A DNA stretch of 64,000 nt from a virus. The notes beneath the pieces were generated by a model. That model saw only the letters and a list, made by a program, of their open reading frames with translations, did no database searches and had not been told where the DNA came from. The stretch spans positions 22,341-86,340 of the IMG/VR virus record IMGVR_UViG_3300034071_002576; one strand, 5' to 3'. A program made the position numbers and the translations under genes. Positions 31,900 to 39,477 of the stretch are shown piece after piece. Each line of letters opens with the position of its first letter. Positions within the stretch are counted from its first letter, which is position 1.

Positions 31900-32000
31900 C
31901 ACCCAGTGCGAGCCAACGGATAGGACGGCCCCTCACTCGGTACCGGACGCGGTGCTTTGACGTGAGACCGGCGATGCGGGTTCGAATCCTGCCTGGGTGA
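31900..32000 (+). other. Long tRNA-like element (101 nt)
   Basis: CACCCAG (31900-31906) pairs perfectly with CTGGGTG (31993-31999). The discriminator is A, and a canonical T-arm GCGGG-TTCGAAT-CCTGC precedes the 3' strand. CTCAC and GTGAG form a perfect anticodon-type stem, but they enclose 25 nt instead of 7, the last 7 reading CTTTGAC (Gln-like TTG). The D-arm is irregular. It may be a tRNA with a short insertion or a relic. CCA is not encoded. Confidence 0.4.
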
Positions 32001-32029
32001 TTCATATCAGGCACATCCAACTTTATTAC

Positions 32030-32665
32030 ATGAGTTATCTAAATCACAATCTGCCTACATTTACCTGCTATATCCGCAACGAATTTCTATATAATCATAA
32101 GAAGGGCCACGGTGAAGTGACGCTATGTGACGTCCATTCAGTCGCCTCTTTGGAGAAACGCGTTCCCTTATTTGAAGTCTTTTTAGAGAACGGTGTTAAC
32201 TGGACGAGGCGTCCGATACATGCCCTTTGCTGGAAGCCCGACGCGCCTAAGCCTGAGCTTAATGAATGTATGTGGTGGGACTGTTTCTCTCCGTATATCG
32301 ACGTACAGGTTCGGTCGCGCCTCTCGAATTTACGCGCCCAGCTGATTACGTTTAAGGGGGAGAAAAAGGGCGGTATCTACATGTTCACCCTTGACTGGTC
32401 GTGGGAGTCTAAATCGACCTTGAATACAAACTTCAGCGAAACCCCGGAGCACAAGTGTGCGCACTTCTTCCGAATGGATGATGGCAACTTTTACGCGTAC
32501 CCTAATAACCGAATTATTTGGTACGACGACGCATGGCTTAAGAATCGAATTGAAAAAAATCCTGGGTATGAGATTGACTTGACAGAGTACAGCGTAGAGA
32601 ATTCAAGAATGCTTGAAACGTCTGATCACTTTATGTATGAGACAGTAAACACAGGCGACCAGTAG
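32030..32665 (+). CDS. Conserved-type phage protein of unknown function
   Basis: ATG 32030 (MSYLNHNLPTFTCYIRNEFL) gives 211 residues; an earlier GTG would extend into the tRNA-like element. The protein has the pattern CYIRNEFLYNHKKGHGE, PIHALCWKPDAP, MFTLDWSWES and YAYPNNRIIWYDDAWL. I recall it from proteins shared by many large phages, including cyanomyoviruses. Function is unknown. Promoter and terminator elements upstream suggest its own transcript. Confidence 0.65.
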   Translation: MSYLNHNLPTFTCYIRNEFLYNHKKGHGEVTLCDVHSVASLEKRVPLFEVFLENGVNWTRRPIHALCWKPDAPKPELNECMWWDCFSPYIDVQVRSRLSNLRAQLITFKGEKKGGIYMFTLDWSWESKSTLNTNFSETPEHKCAHFFRMDDGNFYAYPNNRIIWYDDAWLKNRIEKNPGYEIDLTEYSVENSRMLETSDHFMYETVNTGDQ

Positions 32666-32677
32666 GTTATTGCAACA

Positions 32678-32854
32678 ATGTTTAACAGCAGGGTTTGGCG
32701 CGGTTGGGCTAAGGCGTTGGGCGAGAAAGCGTCTCCACGCAAACGCGAGGCTGACCTTGTGGCGATTATCCGCACGTTTATATTTGTGTCTTACTTAACG
32801 ACGAACATCTTTATAGTTGCAGGCGTCATTCGGCATTGGAACGACGCCTTGTAA
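32678..32854 (+). CDS. 58-residue single-pass membrane protein
   Basis: An ATG at 32678 (MFNSRVWRGWAKALGEKASP) opens a 58-residue frame. It has a basic N-terminus and one transmembrane helix (AIIRTFIFVSYLTTNIFIVA). It lies 12 bp after the previous gene. Function unknown; size and topology would fit a holin-type or inner-membrane peptide. Confidence 0.55.
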   Translation: MFNSRVWRGWAKALGEKASPRKREADLVAIIRTFIFVSYLTTNIFIVAGVIRHWNDAL

Positions 32855-32865
32855 CAATTGGCAGA

Positions 32866-33483
32866 CTACTTTTTAACGCACCAGAGCTGCCAGCCAGTTT
32901 TGAATGCGCTTTCGATCTCGCCGAATGCGGTGAGTGCGCCGTCGATACCACGCTGAACATCCTCGTGACCGTAGTCATCGAGAATTAAAGCGCCCCCTGA
33001 TCGCAGGAGTGGGTAATAAAGTGCGAGGTCGCGGCACACGGCGTTCGAAGTGTGCTCTCCGTCAATGTACAGGATGTCGATCGGCTGCCTAAGTTCGGCG
33101 TTTAGGGCTGGAAATAGGTCCCAAGAACAGCCTTTGCGGATGTCGATCTTGCCTGCGTTCTTACTTTTGGATGCGTTGGTACGTGCGATGAGCTCGATGC
33201 TGTCCAACGTGGGGAATTTTTCCCTGTTTTCGCGGTATTCATCGTTTCCGGTGAACGGATCGATGGAAATTAGGCGGCTTGAGGGGTGATCCAGGAAATT
33301 ATCGGACCACCAACAGGTTGATGCGCCTTCGTAAACGCCGATTTCGACGATCAGACGGGGTTCGTCGGGTTTGAAGTGCAGTTTTTCGGCTCGGGGCTCG
33401 CTAAACAGGAGCTGAGCAGAGCCCAAAAGCTCTCGGTACCATGCGTGTGTGATCTGGTACTTTTTATCTAGCTCGAAAAGCAT
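32866..33483 (-). CDS. Class I SAM-dependent methyltransferase (Methyltransf_24-like)
   Basis: The 205-residue protein shows motif I VEIGVYEGAS (46-55), an acidic ISIDPF after strand 2, and DILYIDGEHT then RSGGALILDDYGHE. This is the arrangement of Methyltransf_24 and cephalosporin-hydroxylase-like enzymes that often modify sugars. It is on the minus strand amid plus-strand virion genes, so it looks like an independently acquired cargo gene. It belongs functionally with the glycan enzymes between 41 and 54 kb. Confidence 0.85.
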   Translation of the reverse strand: MLFELDKKYQITHAWYRELLGSAQLLFSEPRAEKLHFKPDEPRLIVEIGVYEGASTCWWSDNFLDHPSSRLISIDPFTGNDEYRENREKFPTLDSIELIARTNASKSKNAGKIDIRKGCSWDLFPALNAELRQPIDILYIDGEHTSNAVCRDLALYYPLLRSGGALILDDYGHEDVQRGIDGALTAFGEIESAFKTGWQLWCVKK

Positions 33484-33604
33484 GGACCGGGATCTAGAGT
33501 CACCATAGTACCAGCGCCGTCTTGTCTCGGCATGCGGAATTTTGAGGCTTGCCTCGTTTCCTGCGTAAGGTGTGCTACCATAAGCATGGAGTTACCTCCC
33601 CCAC

Positions 33605-33919
33605 ATGGCTAACAACATCAAAATCAATCTCGATTCCAAGCACCTTCCTCTAGCCGCCGCAGCTTGGCAGTCCTGGAAAATCGTTGCTGTTGTTTTTGTT
33701 TGCGGGTTTATCGGTGTTGGTGTAACGCTCTCGGCTGTCACAGCGGTTGCTTTGCTGCACAACAGTCTCCCTAAGACCGATACGGACCGAGCCCGCCTCG
33801 CATACCAGCGTCAGTGTCAGGCTCAGTTTGCGCTGGACAACGACGGCATGCGTGGCGACACTGGGTTGCTTCTCTGTCAAGCCCAAGCTGAGCAAGCGTA
33901 TCCCAAAGAATTCAATTGA
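33605..33919 (+). CDS. Small membrane protein
   Basis: The 104-residue protein has one long transmembrane segment (residues 25-50, KIVAVVFVCGFIGVGVTLSA) and a soluble Gln/Ala/Asp-rich C-terminus with two Cys. A GAGGC-TT-GCCTC hairpin lies in the 121 bp divergent gap before it. It may be a lysis or superinfection-exclusion factor, but nothing in the sequence proves this. Confidence 0.6.
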   Translation: MANNIKINLDSKHLPLAAAAWQSWKIVAVVFVCGFIGVGVTLSAVTAVALLHNSLPKTDTDRARLAYQRQCQAQFALDNDGMRGDTGLLLCQAQAEQAYPKEFN

Positions 33920-33999
33920 GTCTCACGTTAGACTGTGCGCGTTAGCGCTTGCATCGTTTACTTTCTTTTGCTTTACTCATTAAGCACACCCCTGTATCC

Positions 34000-34209
34000 G
34001 TGTCACATCAACTTCTGCACGCTTTTTGTCCTGTTTGTTCCACGGGTTTCGTTTTGAAAGGTTCTCGACTACGTACGTGGCTGAAGGCTAAAGAGAAGAA
34101 TCCGGCACGTAAGGGTCCCTACTGCACGTATCACTGTTCGTCACGGGCTAACGTCGCTTGCGCCCCGACCAATCGCAAGGCCGCTGCTCTGGCTTTGACT
34201 GTTAGCTGA
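34000..34209 (+). CDS. Small zinc-finger-like basic protein
   Basis: GTG 34000 gives about 69 residues; a TTG further upstream is less likely. Cys/His positions FCPVCSTGF then GPYCTYHCSSRANVAC suit a treble-clef-like finger of the sort found near phage homing nucleases. It is strongly basic and ends just before the tRNA cluster. DNA binding is inferred. Confidence 0.5.
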   Translation: MSHQLLHAFCPVCSTGFVLKGSRLRTWLKAKEKNPARKGPYCTYHCSSRANVACAPTNRKAAALALTVS

Positions 34210-34218
34210 TTGTTACAA

Positions 34219-34262
34219 GGCTCGCTTCTCTGGGCATTTTCGCCTAGTCTTAGCGAGCCCTT
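34219..34262 (+). terminator. Hairpin before the tRNA cluster
   Basis: GGCTCGC (34219-34225) pairs with GCGAGCC (34253-34259) across 27 nt, followed by CTTT. It may terminate the upstream transcript or help process the tRNA precursor. Confidence 0.45.
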
Positions 34263-34264
34263 TC

Positions 34265-34340
34265 GCGCATCTAGCAATCTGGTGAATGCAGTCGACTCAT
34301 AATCGACCTTAGGTGAGTTCAATTCTCACGATGCGCACCA
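34265..34340 (+). tRNA. tRNA-Met (CAU), CCA encoded
   Basis: A full cloverleaf can be drawn: acceptor GCGCATC/GATGCGC, D-arm GCA/TGC, anticodon stem GTCGA/TCGAC with loop CTCATAA (anticodon CAT at 34298-34300), and T-arm GTGAG-TTCAATT-CTCAC. Discriminator A and an encoded CCA follow. The acceptor G1-C72 pair argues against the usual bacterial initiator type. It could be elongator Met or, after lysidine modification, Ile2. Confidence 0.93.
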
Positions 34341-34341
34341 C

Positions 34342-34523
34342 GCCCCTGTGAAGGACACAGAGGACCCTTTTGTTCTCGTTCTTGCGCAGGTAAAGCTGGC
34401 CGAGTAGTCCAACGGCAGAGACAAGCGACTTAAAATCGCTCCAGTGTGGGTTCGAATCCCACCTCGGCTACCAATTACTGTGCGGGCGGCACGGGCTTGC
34501 GAGTTCGAATCTCGCCAGGGGCA
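34342..34523 (+). other. tRNA-like halves flanking an embedded tRNA-Leu
   Basis: GCCCCTG at 34342-34348, one base after tRNA-Met, pairs perfectly with CAGGGGC at 34516-34522. A canonical T-arm (GCGAG-TTCGAAT-CTCGC, 34499-34515) and discriminator A belong to the 3' half. The 5' half shows a D-arm-like AAGG/CCTT. Between them lies the whole tRNA-Leu, flanked by a stem CGCA-G-GTAA / TTAC-TG-TGCG. No anticodon arm could be drawn for the outer molecule. Either a tRNA was split by insertion of tRNA-Leu or this is a processing structure. Confidence 0.4.
34398..34473 (+). tRNA. tRNA-Leu (UAA) with short variable loop, CCA encoded
   Basis: Cloverleaf: acceptor GGCCGAG/CTCGGCT (one G-U pair), D-arm GTC/GAC with AACGGCAG loop, anticodon stem AGCGA/TCGCT with loop CTTAAAA (anticodon TAA at 34431-34433), and T-arm GTGGG-TTCGAAT-CCCAC. 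A73 and CCA follow. The variable loop is only 5 nt (CCAGT), whereas bacterial Leu tRNAs normally have a long extra arm. The anticodon decodes UUA. Charging by LeuRS is likely from A73 but not certain. Confidence 0.85.
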
Positions 34524-34543
34524 CCTCTTCACCTTTTAGTCGG

Positions 34544-34705
34544 ATGACTGACGAACAACTGAACGATCTCTTTACTGAGTTCTGGGCGGAAAGCTACCCG
34601 AATGTTAAGCCGGGTGTGCACGCCATCAGCACGCATCTTGCCTTTGCGCGCCAAGTGCTTGATGTTTACAAACTCATGCAAGTTTCCGACGCCGTTAGCG
34701 AATAA
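34544..34705 (+). CDS. 53-residue hypothetical protein
   Basis: An ATG at 34544 (MTDEQLNDLFTEFWAESYPN) opens a 53-residue frame ending MQVSDAVSE. It is helical and acidic. It lies 20 bp after the tRNA cluster. No family recognised. Confidence 0.55.
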   Translation: MTDEQLNDLFTEFWAESYPNVKPGVHAISTHLAFARQVLDVYKLMQVSDAVSE

Positions 34706-34730
34706 GACACAGCACAGAGTTGTGGTATCG

Positions 34731-34783
34731 GTTACGTGGGATTTTAAGTCTCACGTAACTGTATTTCAGTAAGCCCTTATAAT
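34731..34783 (+). promoter_or_regulatory. Hairpin plus TATAAT element before the fibre module
   Basis: GTTACGTG (34731-34738) pairs with CACGTAAC (34752-34759), a terminator-like stem without a T-run. TATAAT at 34778-34783 follows, without a good -35. A similar TATAATT lies at 35319. The element probably starts the tail-fibre transcripts. Confidence 0.45.
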
Positions 34784-34811
34784 TGATCTAAGAGTGTTGC
34801 TGTAACGGTTC

Positions 34812-35315
34812 GTGACCGATAGAGCTATTTTTAATCGCCGGTACACGAGCTTCACGCCTGGCGGCCAACAGGTTTGGTTGGTTAACGGCACAAGCGTAAC
34901 GACAAGCGCATCCACAACTCAGACTTTTACAGCGGGCGCTACCTTACTGCAAGGCGCTCCTGTGTATGTCAGCGGCACATATGCGTTACCTGCTTCGGCG
35001 GCTAGCGGCATTGCAGCTGTGAACTACAACGTGATCGGTTTTGCGACCGAGTCCGTGTCGAGCGGAAGCGGCGTGGCCGTAGTGCTGGACGATACTGCGA
35101 TCATCGGATCGGCCAATTTGGTTGGCGAAACGCAGCTCACTCCCGGCCAGTACTACTATTTAGCTAAGTACACCGGGCAGATCACACAGTACGCCACAGC
35201 GTCAGGTACTGTCACAGCCTCGGGTGGTTACGGTGCGTTGGTGAATGTTGGTTTAGCTTTAAGTACGACGGAACTTCAAGTTGAGATTGAACCTCCCGTC
35301 ACTCTCACAGCTTGA
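34812..35315 (+). CDS. Putative structural/decoration protein
   Basis: The 167-residue protein starts with GTG. It is Thr/Ser/Gly/Ala-rich and predicted all-beta (AGATLLQGAPVYVSGTYALP, YNVIGFATESVSSGSG, LTPGQYYYLAKYTGQIT). This is the composition of head-decoration or fibre-associated proteins. It precedes two fibre genes in one transcriptional direction. No named family. Confidence 0.6.
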   Translation: MTDRAIFNRRYTSFTPGGQQVWLVNGTSVTTSASTTQTFTAGATLLQGAPVYVSGTYALPASAASGIAAVNYNVIGFATESVSSGSGVAVVLDDTAIIGSANLVGETQLTPGQYYYLAKYTGQITQYATASGTVTASGGYGALVNVGLALSTTELQVEIEPPVTLTA

Positions 35316-35318
35316 CTG

Positions 35319-35324
35319 TATAAT
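35319..35324 (+). promoter_or_regulatory. TATAAT element before fibre gene
   Basis: TGTATAATTAACAT lies 20 bp before the ATG at 35345 with no canonical -35. It resembles the TATAATT context at 34778. Confidence 0.4.
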
Positions 35325-35344
35325 TAACATACGGGGGTAATGCT

Positions 35345-36022
35345 ATGGCAACACGTCGTCCACTAGTACTTGTTAACGGCGTTACCTCGGAGCTGCCTGC
35401 TGGCGACGTTGTTGTAGATCCCTCGGGGATTGCGCCAGGCTCAGCTAATCAGGTTCTTCAAACCAATGCTGGCGGCACTGCGACTGAGTGGCGCAGCAAC
35501 GTTGTTGTACCTGGCACACTCAATACCGCTGGTGTAGCTGTTTTTGCTAGCGGTGTCGGGATTTCTGGCGCGGCGCAGTTCGGCGGCACTGCCACTGTGG
35601 CTGGGGCGGTTACTCTGCAGGGGGCCGCCACCGTTGCTGGGACGGCCACTCTTCAAGGGGCTGTAACCGTTTCCGGTGCTGCGACGTTTGGCGGCGCGGT
35701 TATAGTTAATACTTCTGGTGCTCTGACGCTGCCTGAGGGTACGACGGCAGAACGGCCTGCGGTTCCTGCGTCTGGTGATATTCGGTTTAATACCACTCTT
35801 ACTCAGTTCGAGGGTTATAACGGTACTGCTTGGGGTGCGTTAGGTGGCGGCGGCGGCGCCGTGGGCTCAGGCACAAACGCAGTTTTTTATGAGAATGATA
35901 CGACCGTTACAGGTAGCTACACTATAACTACGGGTAAAAACGCAATGACCGCTGGTCCCATCACGGTTCTCAGCGGTGTCACCGTTACTGTTCCCTCCGG
36001 TTCTAGCTGGACTGTTGTCTAA
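35345..36022 (+). CDS. Tail-fibre-like protein with repeats
   Basis: In this 225-residue protein, residues 55-125 hold short beta-helix-type repeats of the form (T/A)VAG-AT-LQGA-TV, seen also as a degenerate DNA repeat. An FNTTLTQFEGYNGTAWGAL motif (residues 148-166), common in phage fibre knobs, follows. The stop overlaps the next ATG (TAATG), so it is coupled to the S74 fibre. Confidence 0.75.
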   Translation: MATRRPLVLVNGVTSELPAGDVVVDPSGIAPGSANQVLQTNAGGTATEWRSNVVVPGTLNTAGVAVFASGVGISGAAQFGGTATVAGAVTLQGAATVAGTATLQGAVTVSGAATFGGAVIVNTSGALTLPEGTTAERPAVPASGDIRFNTTLTQFEGYNGTAWGALGGGGGAVGSGTNAVFYENDTTVTGSYTITTGKNAMTAGPITVLSGVTVTVPSGSSWTVV

Positions 36023-37137
36023 TGTCTATCGAAATTAATGGCGCTGGTGTTATCACCGGTGTAGATAGCCTCAGCACTCCTGCTGTTACTAACGCGGCGG
36101 GTTCGGCTTCCGCTCCCAGTATTACGTTTACTGGTGACAGTAATACTGGTATATATTCTCCGGCAGCGGATACTATTGCTTTTACAGAGGGTGGCGTCGA
36201 ATCTTTAAGGATTGATTCTTCAGGAAGAGTAGGGATTGGCTCTACTGCGCCTGATGCTCCACTACAAGTAAACTCCGCTGCCGTTGGTGGCGCTGTAAAT
36301 GATGGCATCAAGATTCACATGCCCGCCAGTTTTGGCGGCGGTGGGACGGGGAACAGCTTGTTATTTACGGCCTTAAATGGATCATTTGCTCAAGTAAACT
36401 ATTCATCTATTGCAAGTTTAATCGAAACAAACACTGCAGGATCTCATTCTGGTATTCTAACCTTCAGAACTGCTTCAGGTGGCACTAATACCGAACGCGC
36501 CCGCATCGACAGCTCGGGACGCCTGTTAGTTGGCACGTCTACAGGTGTTGACGGAGCCTTGGTGCGCATAGAAGGTGGCATTTCTATCAACGGAGTAAAC
36601 AATACATCTGCTGTTAACTCTGCTGGCCATTACATCTCACCTGTCGTCAACAGTGCTGGTCAGAATACATGTAAATCAGCGACTAATGATACAAGTGGGT
36701 CGGGAGACCTGTGGCAATACTCGCGAATCAATACGGATGGAGTTATCTTCAGATTCCATAGAGGAACAACATCGGTCGGAACTGTTTCAATCACATCTAG
36801 CTCTACTTCTTATAACACATCTTCCGACTACCGTCTAAAGGAAAACGTTGTTCCACTAACTGGTGCTGTTGACCGCATCAATCAGCTTCAGGTTCACCGC
36901 TTTAACTTCATCACAGAGCCCGACAAGACAGTTGACGGTTTCATTGCTCACGAAGCCCAAGCCGTTGTCCCCGAGTGCGTTACTGGAACAAAGGATGAAG
37001 TTGATGCTGACGGCAACCCCGTCTACCAAGGCATTGACCAGTCCAAGCTAGTGCCTTTGCTGACGGCTGCATTGCAGGAAGCACTTCAGAAGATCGAAAC
37101 CCTTGAGCAGCGTCTAAATGATGCTGGCATTGCCTAG
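36022..37137 (+). CDS. Tail fibre with C-terminal S74 chaperone/peptidase
   Basis: In this 371-residue protein the N-terminus carries SAPSITFTGDSNTGIYSP and LRIDSSGRVGIG repeats, common in phage fibres. Residues 265-371 are an intramolecular chaperone of the S74 type: SDYRLKENV with the self-cleaving Ser/Lys dyad, then DGFIAHEAQAVVPE and a C-terminal coiled coil (LLTAALQEALQKIETLEQ). The chaperone trimerises the fibre and is then cut off. A second fibre lies convergently at 37407-39002. Confidence 0.9.
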   Translation: MSIEINGAGVITGVDSLSTPAVTNAAGSASAPSITFTGDSNTGIYSPAADTIAFTEGGVESLRIDSSGRVGIGSTAPDAPLQVNSAAVGGAVNDGIKIHMPASFGGGGTGNSLLFTALNGSFAQVNYSSIASLIETNTAGSHSGILTFRTASGGTNTERARIDSSGRLLVGTSTGVDGALVRIEGGISINGVNNTSAVNSAGHYISPVVNSAGQNTCKSATNDTSGSGDLWQYSRINTDGVIFRFHRGTTSVGTVSITSSSTSYNTSSDYRLKENVVPLTGAVDRINQLQVHRFNFITEPDKTVDGFIAHEAQAVVPECVTGTKDEVDADGNPVYQGIDQSKLVPLLTAALQEALQKIETLEQRLNDAGIA

Positions 37138-37153
37138 TAGTCCTACTCACTAA

Positions 37154-37258
37154 ATGAGCTACCCCTCTTACTACTGCCAGCACTGCGGTCAACAAATCGG
37201 TTGGGTCGGTCGGTTCTTCCAACTGATCCGCCTTCCATTGCATCGTTGCCTGGCGTAG
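37154..37258 (+). CDS. 34-residue Cys-pair peptide
   Basis: A short frame starts at ATG 37154: MSYPSYYCQHCGQQIGWVGR, then a basic amphipathic end with a third Cys. The CxxCGQ-IG motif resembles tiny peptides I associate with cyanophage fibre regions. It begins 16 bp after the S74 fibre gene and ends before a strong terminator. Expression is plausible but unproven. Confidence 0.4.
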   Translation: MSYPSYYCQHCGQQIGWVGRFFQLIRLPLHRCLA

Positions 37259-37281
37259 TAGTCACCTTCACTACTAATTCC

Positions 37282-37309
37282 AGCTCGGTTTCTCGACCGA
37301 GCTTTTTTT
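37282..37309 (+). terminator. Strong rho-independent terminator after the fibre module
   Basis: AGCTCGGT (37282-37289) pairs with ACCGAGCT (37296-37303) around TTCTCG, followed by seven Ts. Confidence 0.92.
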
Positions 37310-37340
37310 ATGTTTGTAAATTTCCCACGTGGGCACGGCT

Positions 37341-37383
37341 CTGTGTCCAGAGCACCTGCGTAAGGCACAGGTACGCTGGACAG
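37341..37383. repeat. Inverted repeat related to one at 27469-27527
   Basis: TGTCCAG near 37343 pairs with CTGGACA near 37376; an inner CCTG/CAGG stem sits inside. It shares ACCTGC...TACGCTGGACA with the 27.5 kb element. It lies between the converging fibre genes and could end the minus-strand fibre transcript. Confidence 0.5.
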
Positions 37384-37406
37384 ATTAGCGGGCGGGGCTA
37401 CGCGGC

Positions 37407-39002
37407 TCAGCAAGCCAGCAGCACGCAAGGCACGCAGTAGCTGCCATCGTCGTAGGTGCAGGTGATGTGGTTGGAAGTCACCTTGGCGATGGTTTTGCTG
37501 CGAACGATGTCATCGTCTTGGGGCTTGGCGGTGCCGTCACCAGCAGACATCAGCAGTTGACCGCGATGCACTGGAATTCCCGCTGAGATACGGATGATGA
37601 AGTCACCCGTCATTGCGCAGTAGAAATCATCGGTGTAGGTGTCATCGTCATCGTCCCAGCACTGGAACACGCCGGCCACGTTTGGGTCGCCTTCAACGTC
37701 ACTCACCTGGGTACGGTTGAGTTGCTCATTATCTTCTTCACCCCATGCACACATCTCGTCAATGTTTTTCAGCACAGTACCGCGCAAAATTTCAGTGCGT
37801 TCCGCTCCACCAGGGAGCTGGGACCAGCGACTTAGGTGAGCACCGTTGTAGCTGACGGTTGTGCCCGAAACGGAAATAGAACCTTCCGATGTTTGTGCTT
37901 GTTGAAAATCAATAAGCGTTCCATCGCTTGCTGGTCTATTTATGAGCTGTCCACCAACGCTGTTTACCTGCCAAATGCGCTGAGTAGTTGAGTTACTAAT
38001 ATTGCTAAATGCTTGAATGAGTGCCCCGCCAGTGCCTCCTGCTGGGTTGGCGTTGTCAATCCGCAAAGCAGCAGAAGTTTCCCCGTTAGCGTCAACGTTT
38101 TGCGAAATCCTTAGCGCGTAAGTATTTGCGCCGCTGCTATTACCATTATGGCCTTGGATATGTGCTAAACACTGCCCAGATGAGCTGTTATTGTAAACAC
38201 CAAATAGCAAAGGTTGTTGACCGGAATAGCTGCCAGACGTTCCACCGGGGATGTCAACTAAACCAGTGGAGGAAATCCTCATCCGCTCCGTCGGGCTGCT
38301 CGCTCCGTCGGCGGTAGTGGAGAACACTAAGCGGCCTGGATAATCACCTGATCCAGCATTTGCATCGGCGGTGCATCGAATCTGTGCGAATGAATTGCCG
38401 GACGAGTCGTTAAACTTTATGTAGCCAATGTCCTCGCCCGAGGTGATTGAGGTTGCAGCCTCTCCACGTTGTATTGAAATAGATCCATGTCCAGTTGGGC
38501 CAGTGGTATTTCCTTGAACAACCGCTAAGTCAAACTGGCCATCACCTGCGCTAGGCGCAGTAGACGTGCCAACTAAGAGGCGTCCCGATGTATCAATACG
38601 AGCTCGTTCTGAATCACTCGTCCAAAGGGTTAGAGGTAAGTTGGCCCCCGTTTGGCCTTGAATACGAAAAGTGCTGCCAATTGAACCAAGTTGGCCAACG
38701 CCTGCTCCTGAAGAGTCTCTGATGGCTAGTACGCCTTGGACTGTTAAGGCTTGATCTGGGCTAGTAGTGCCAATCCCTACTTGCCCTGAAGAGCTAATAT
38801 AAAGTCGTGCGGAACCCCCCGTGGTGAGCGCAACCTGATCCCCACCAGGACTATAAATACCTGTATTCGCGTCGCCAGTTACATAAATAGAAGGGGCGGA
38901 TGCCGAGCCGGTTTGAATCGCTACGTTGCCGGACGCATCTAGAGCAAGGTTTGTGCTTGCCGAATCAGGGCTCTTGAGATTGTAGGTATTCAGGGTGCTC
39001 AT
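37407..39002 (-). CDS. Second tail fibre, on the opposite strand
   Basis: The 531-residue protein has an N-terminus (SAPSIYVTGDANTGIYSPGG and QVGIGTTSPDQAL) that parallels the S74 fibre, including the SERARIDTSGRLLVGTST block. Its C-terminus differs: AMTGDFIIRISAGIPVHRG, SAGDGTAKPQDDDIVRSKTI and a final DGSYCVPCVLLAC, typical of another phage fibre C-terminal domain. The two fibre genes converge on a terminator. An alternative receptor-binding fibre or an inverted replacement copy is likely. Confidence 0.85.
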   Translation of the reverse strand: MSTLNTYNLKSPDSASTNLALDASGNVAIQTGSASAPSIYVTGDANTGIYSPGGDQVALTTGGSARLYISSSGQVGIGTTSPDQALTVQGVLAIRDSSGAGVGQLGSIGSTFRIQGQTGANLPLTLWTSDSERARIDTSGRLLVGTSTAPSAGDGQFDLAVVQGNTTGPTGHGSISIQRGEAATSITSGEDIGYIKFNDSSGNSFAQIRCTADANAGSGDYPGRLVFSTTADGASSPTERMRISSTGLVDIPGGTSGSYSGQQPLLFGVYNNSSSGQCLAHIQGHNGNSSGANTYALRISQNVDANGETSAALRIDNANPAGGTGGALIQAFSNISNSTTQRIWQVNSVGGQLINRPASDGTLIDFQQAQTSEGSISVSGTTVSYNGAHLSRWSQLPGGAERTEILRGTVLKNIDEMCAWGEEDNEQLNRTQVSDVEGDPNVAGVFQCWDDDDDTYTDDFYCAMTGDFIIRISAGIPVHRGQLLMSAGDGTAKPQDDDIVRSKTIAKVTSNHITCTYDDGSYCVPCVLLAC

Positions 39003-39156
39003 GATCTGCGAGCCTTAATCGCAAAGGACTGAGTAGCGGCTAGCGTAGGAACGCAGTCCACTGGGCTACTTATAACTTTAGCAACGCTGACGCAATAAAT
39101 CGCCGCTGTTTTTACGACGGTCTTTGCTAATCTTAGAAAACAGTCACCGCAGCCCC

Positions 39157-39477
39157 GTGGCAACCACTTTTACTTGGCACATTGCTCAACTTGAGCGCAA
39201 GACCGACGACGGTTTTGTTTTCACTGCACACTATACAATCGACGCTAAAGACGACACGTATAGCTCTGGTGCATACGGCAGTATCGGATTCGAACGTCCG
39301 GAAAATCTGATTCCTTATTCTGATTTAACTGAGGAGCTTTGCATTCAGTGGGTGCAGGAAGCTCTGGGTGCTGAAAAAGTAACTGAGATTGAAGCGGCCC
39401 TTCAGACTCAGCTGGACCAGCAGCGCCACCCCACGACTGCCGCCGGTGTTCCTTGGGCGAGCGCGCCTGTTTCCTGA
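39157..39477 (+). CDS. Small beta-rich phage protein (DUF7936-like)
   Basis: I choose GTG 39157 (VATTFTWHIAQLERKTDDGF), giving 106 residues; a TTG at 39124 is less likely. The pattern TFTWHIAQLER, VFTAHYTIDAKDDTY, GSIGFERPE and a helical C-terminus fits a small protein family common in cyanophages. A virion or fibre-accessory role is guessed from place. Confidence 0.6.
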   Translation: MATTFTWHIAQLERKTDDGFVFTAHYTIDAKDDTYSSGAYGSIGFERPENLIPYSDLTEELCIQWVQEALGAEKVTEIEAALQTQLDQQRHPTTAAGVPWASAPVS

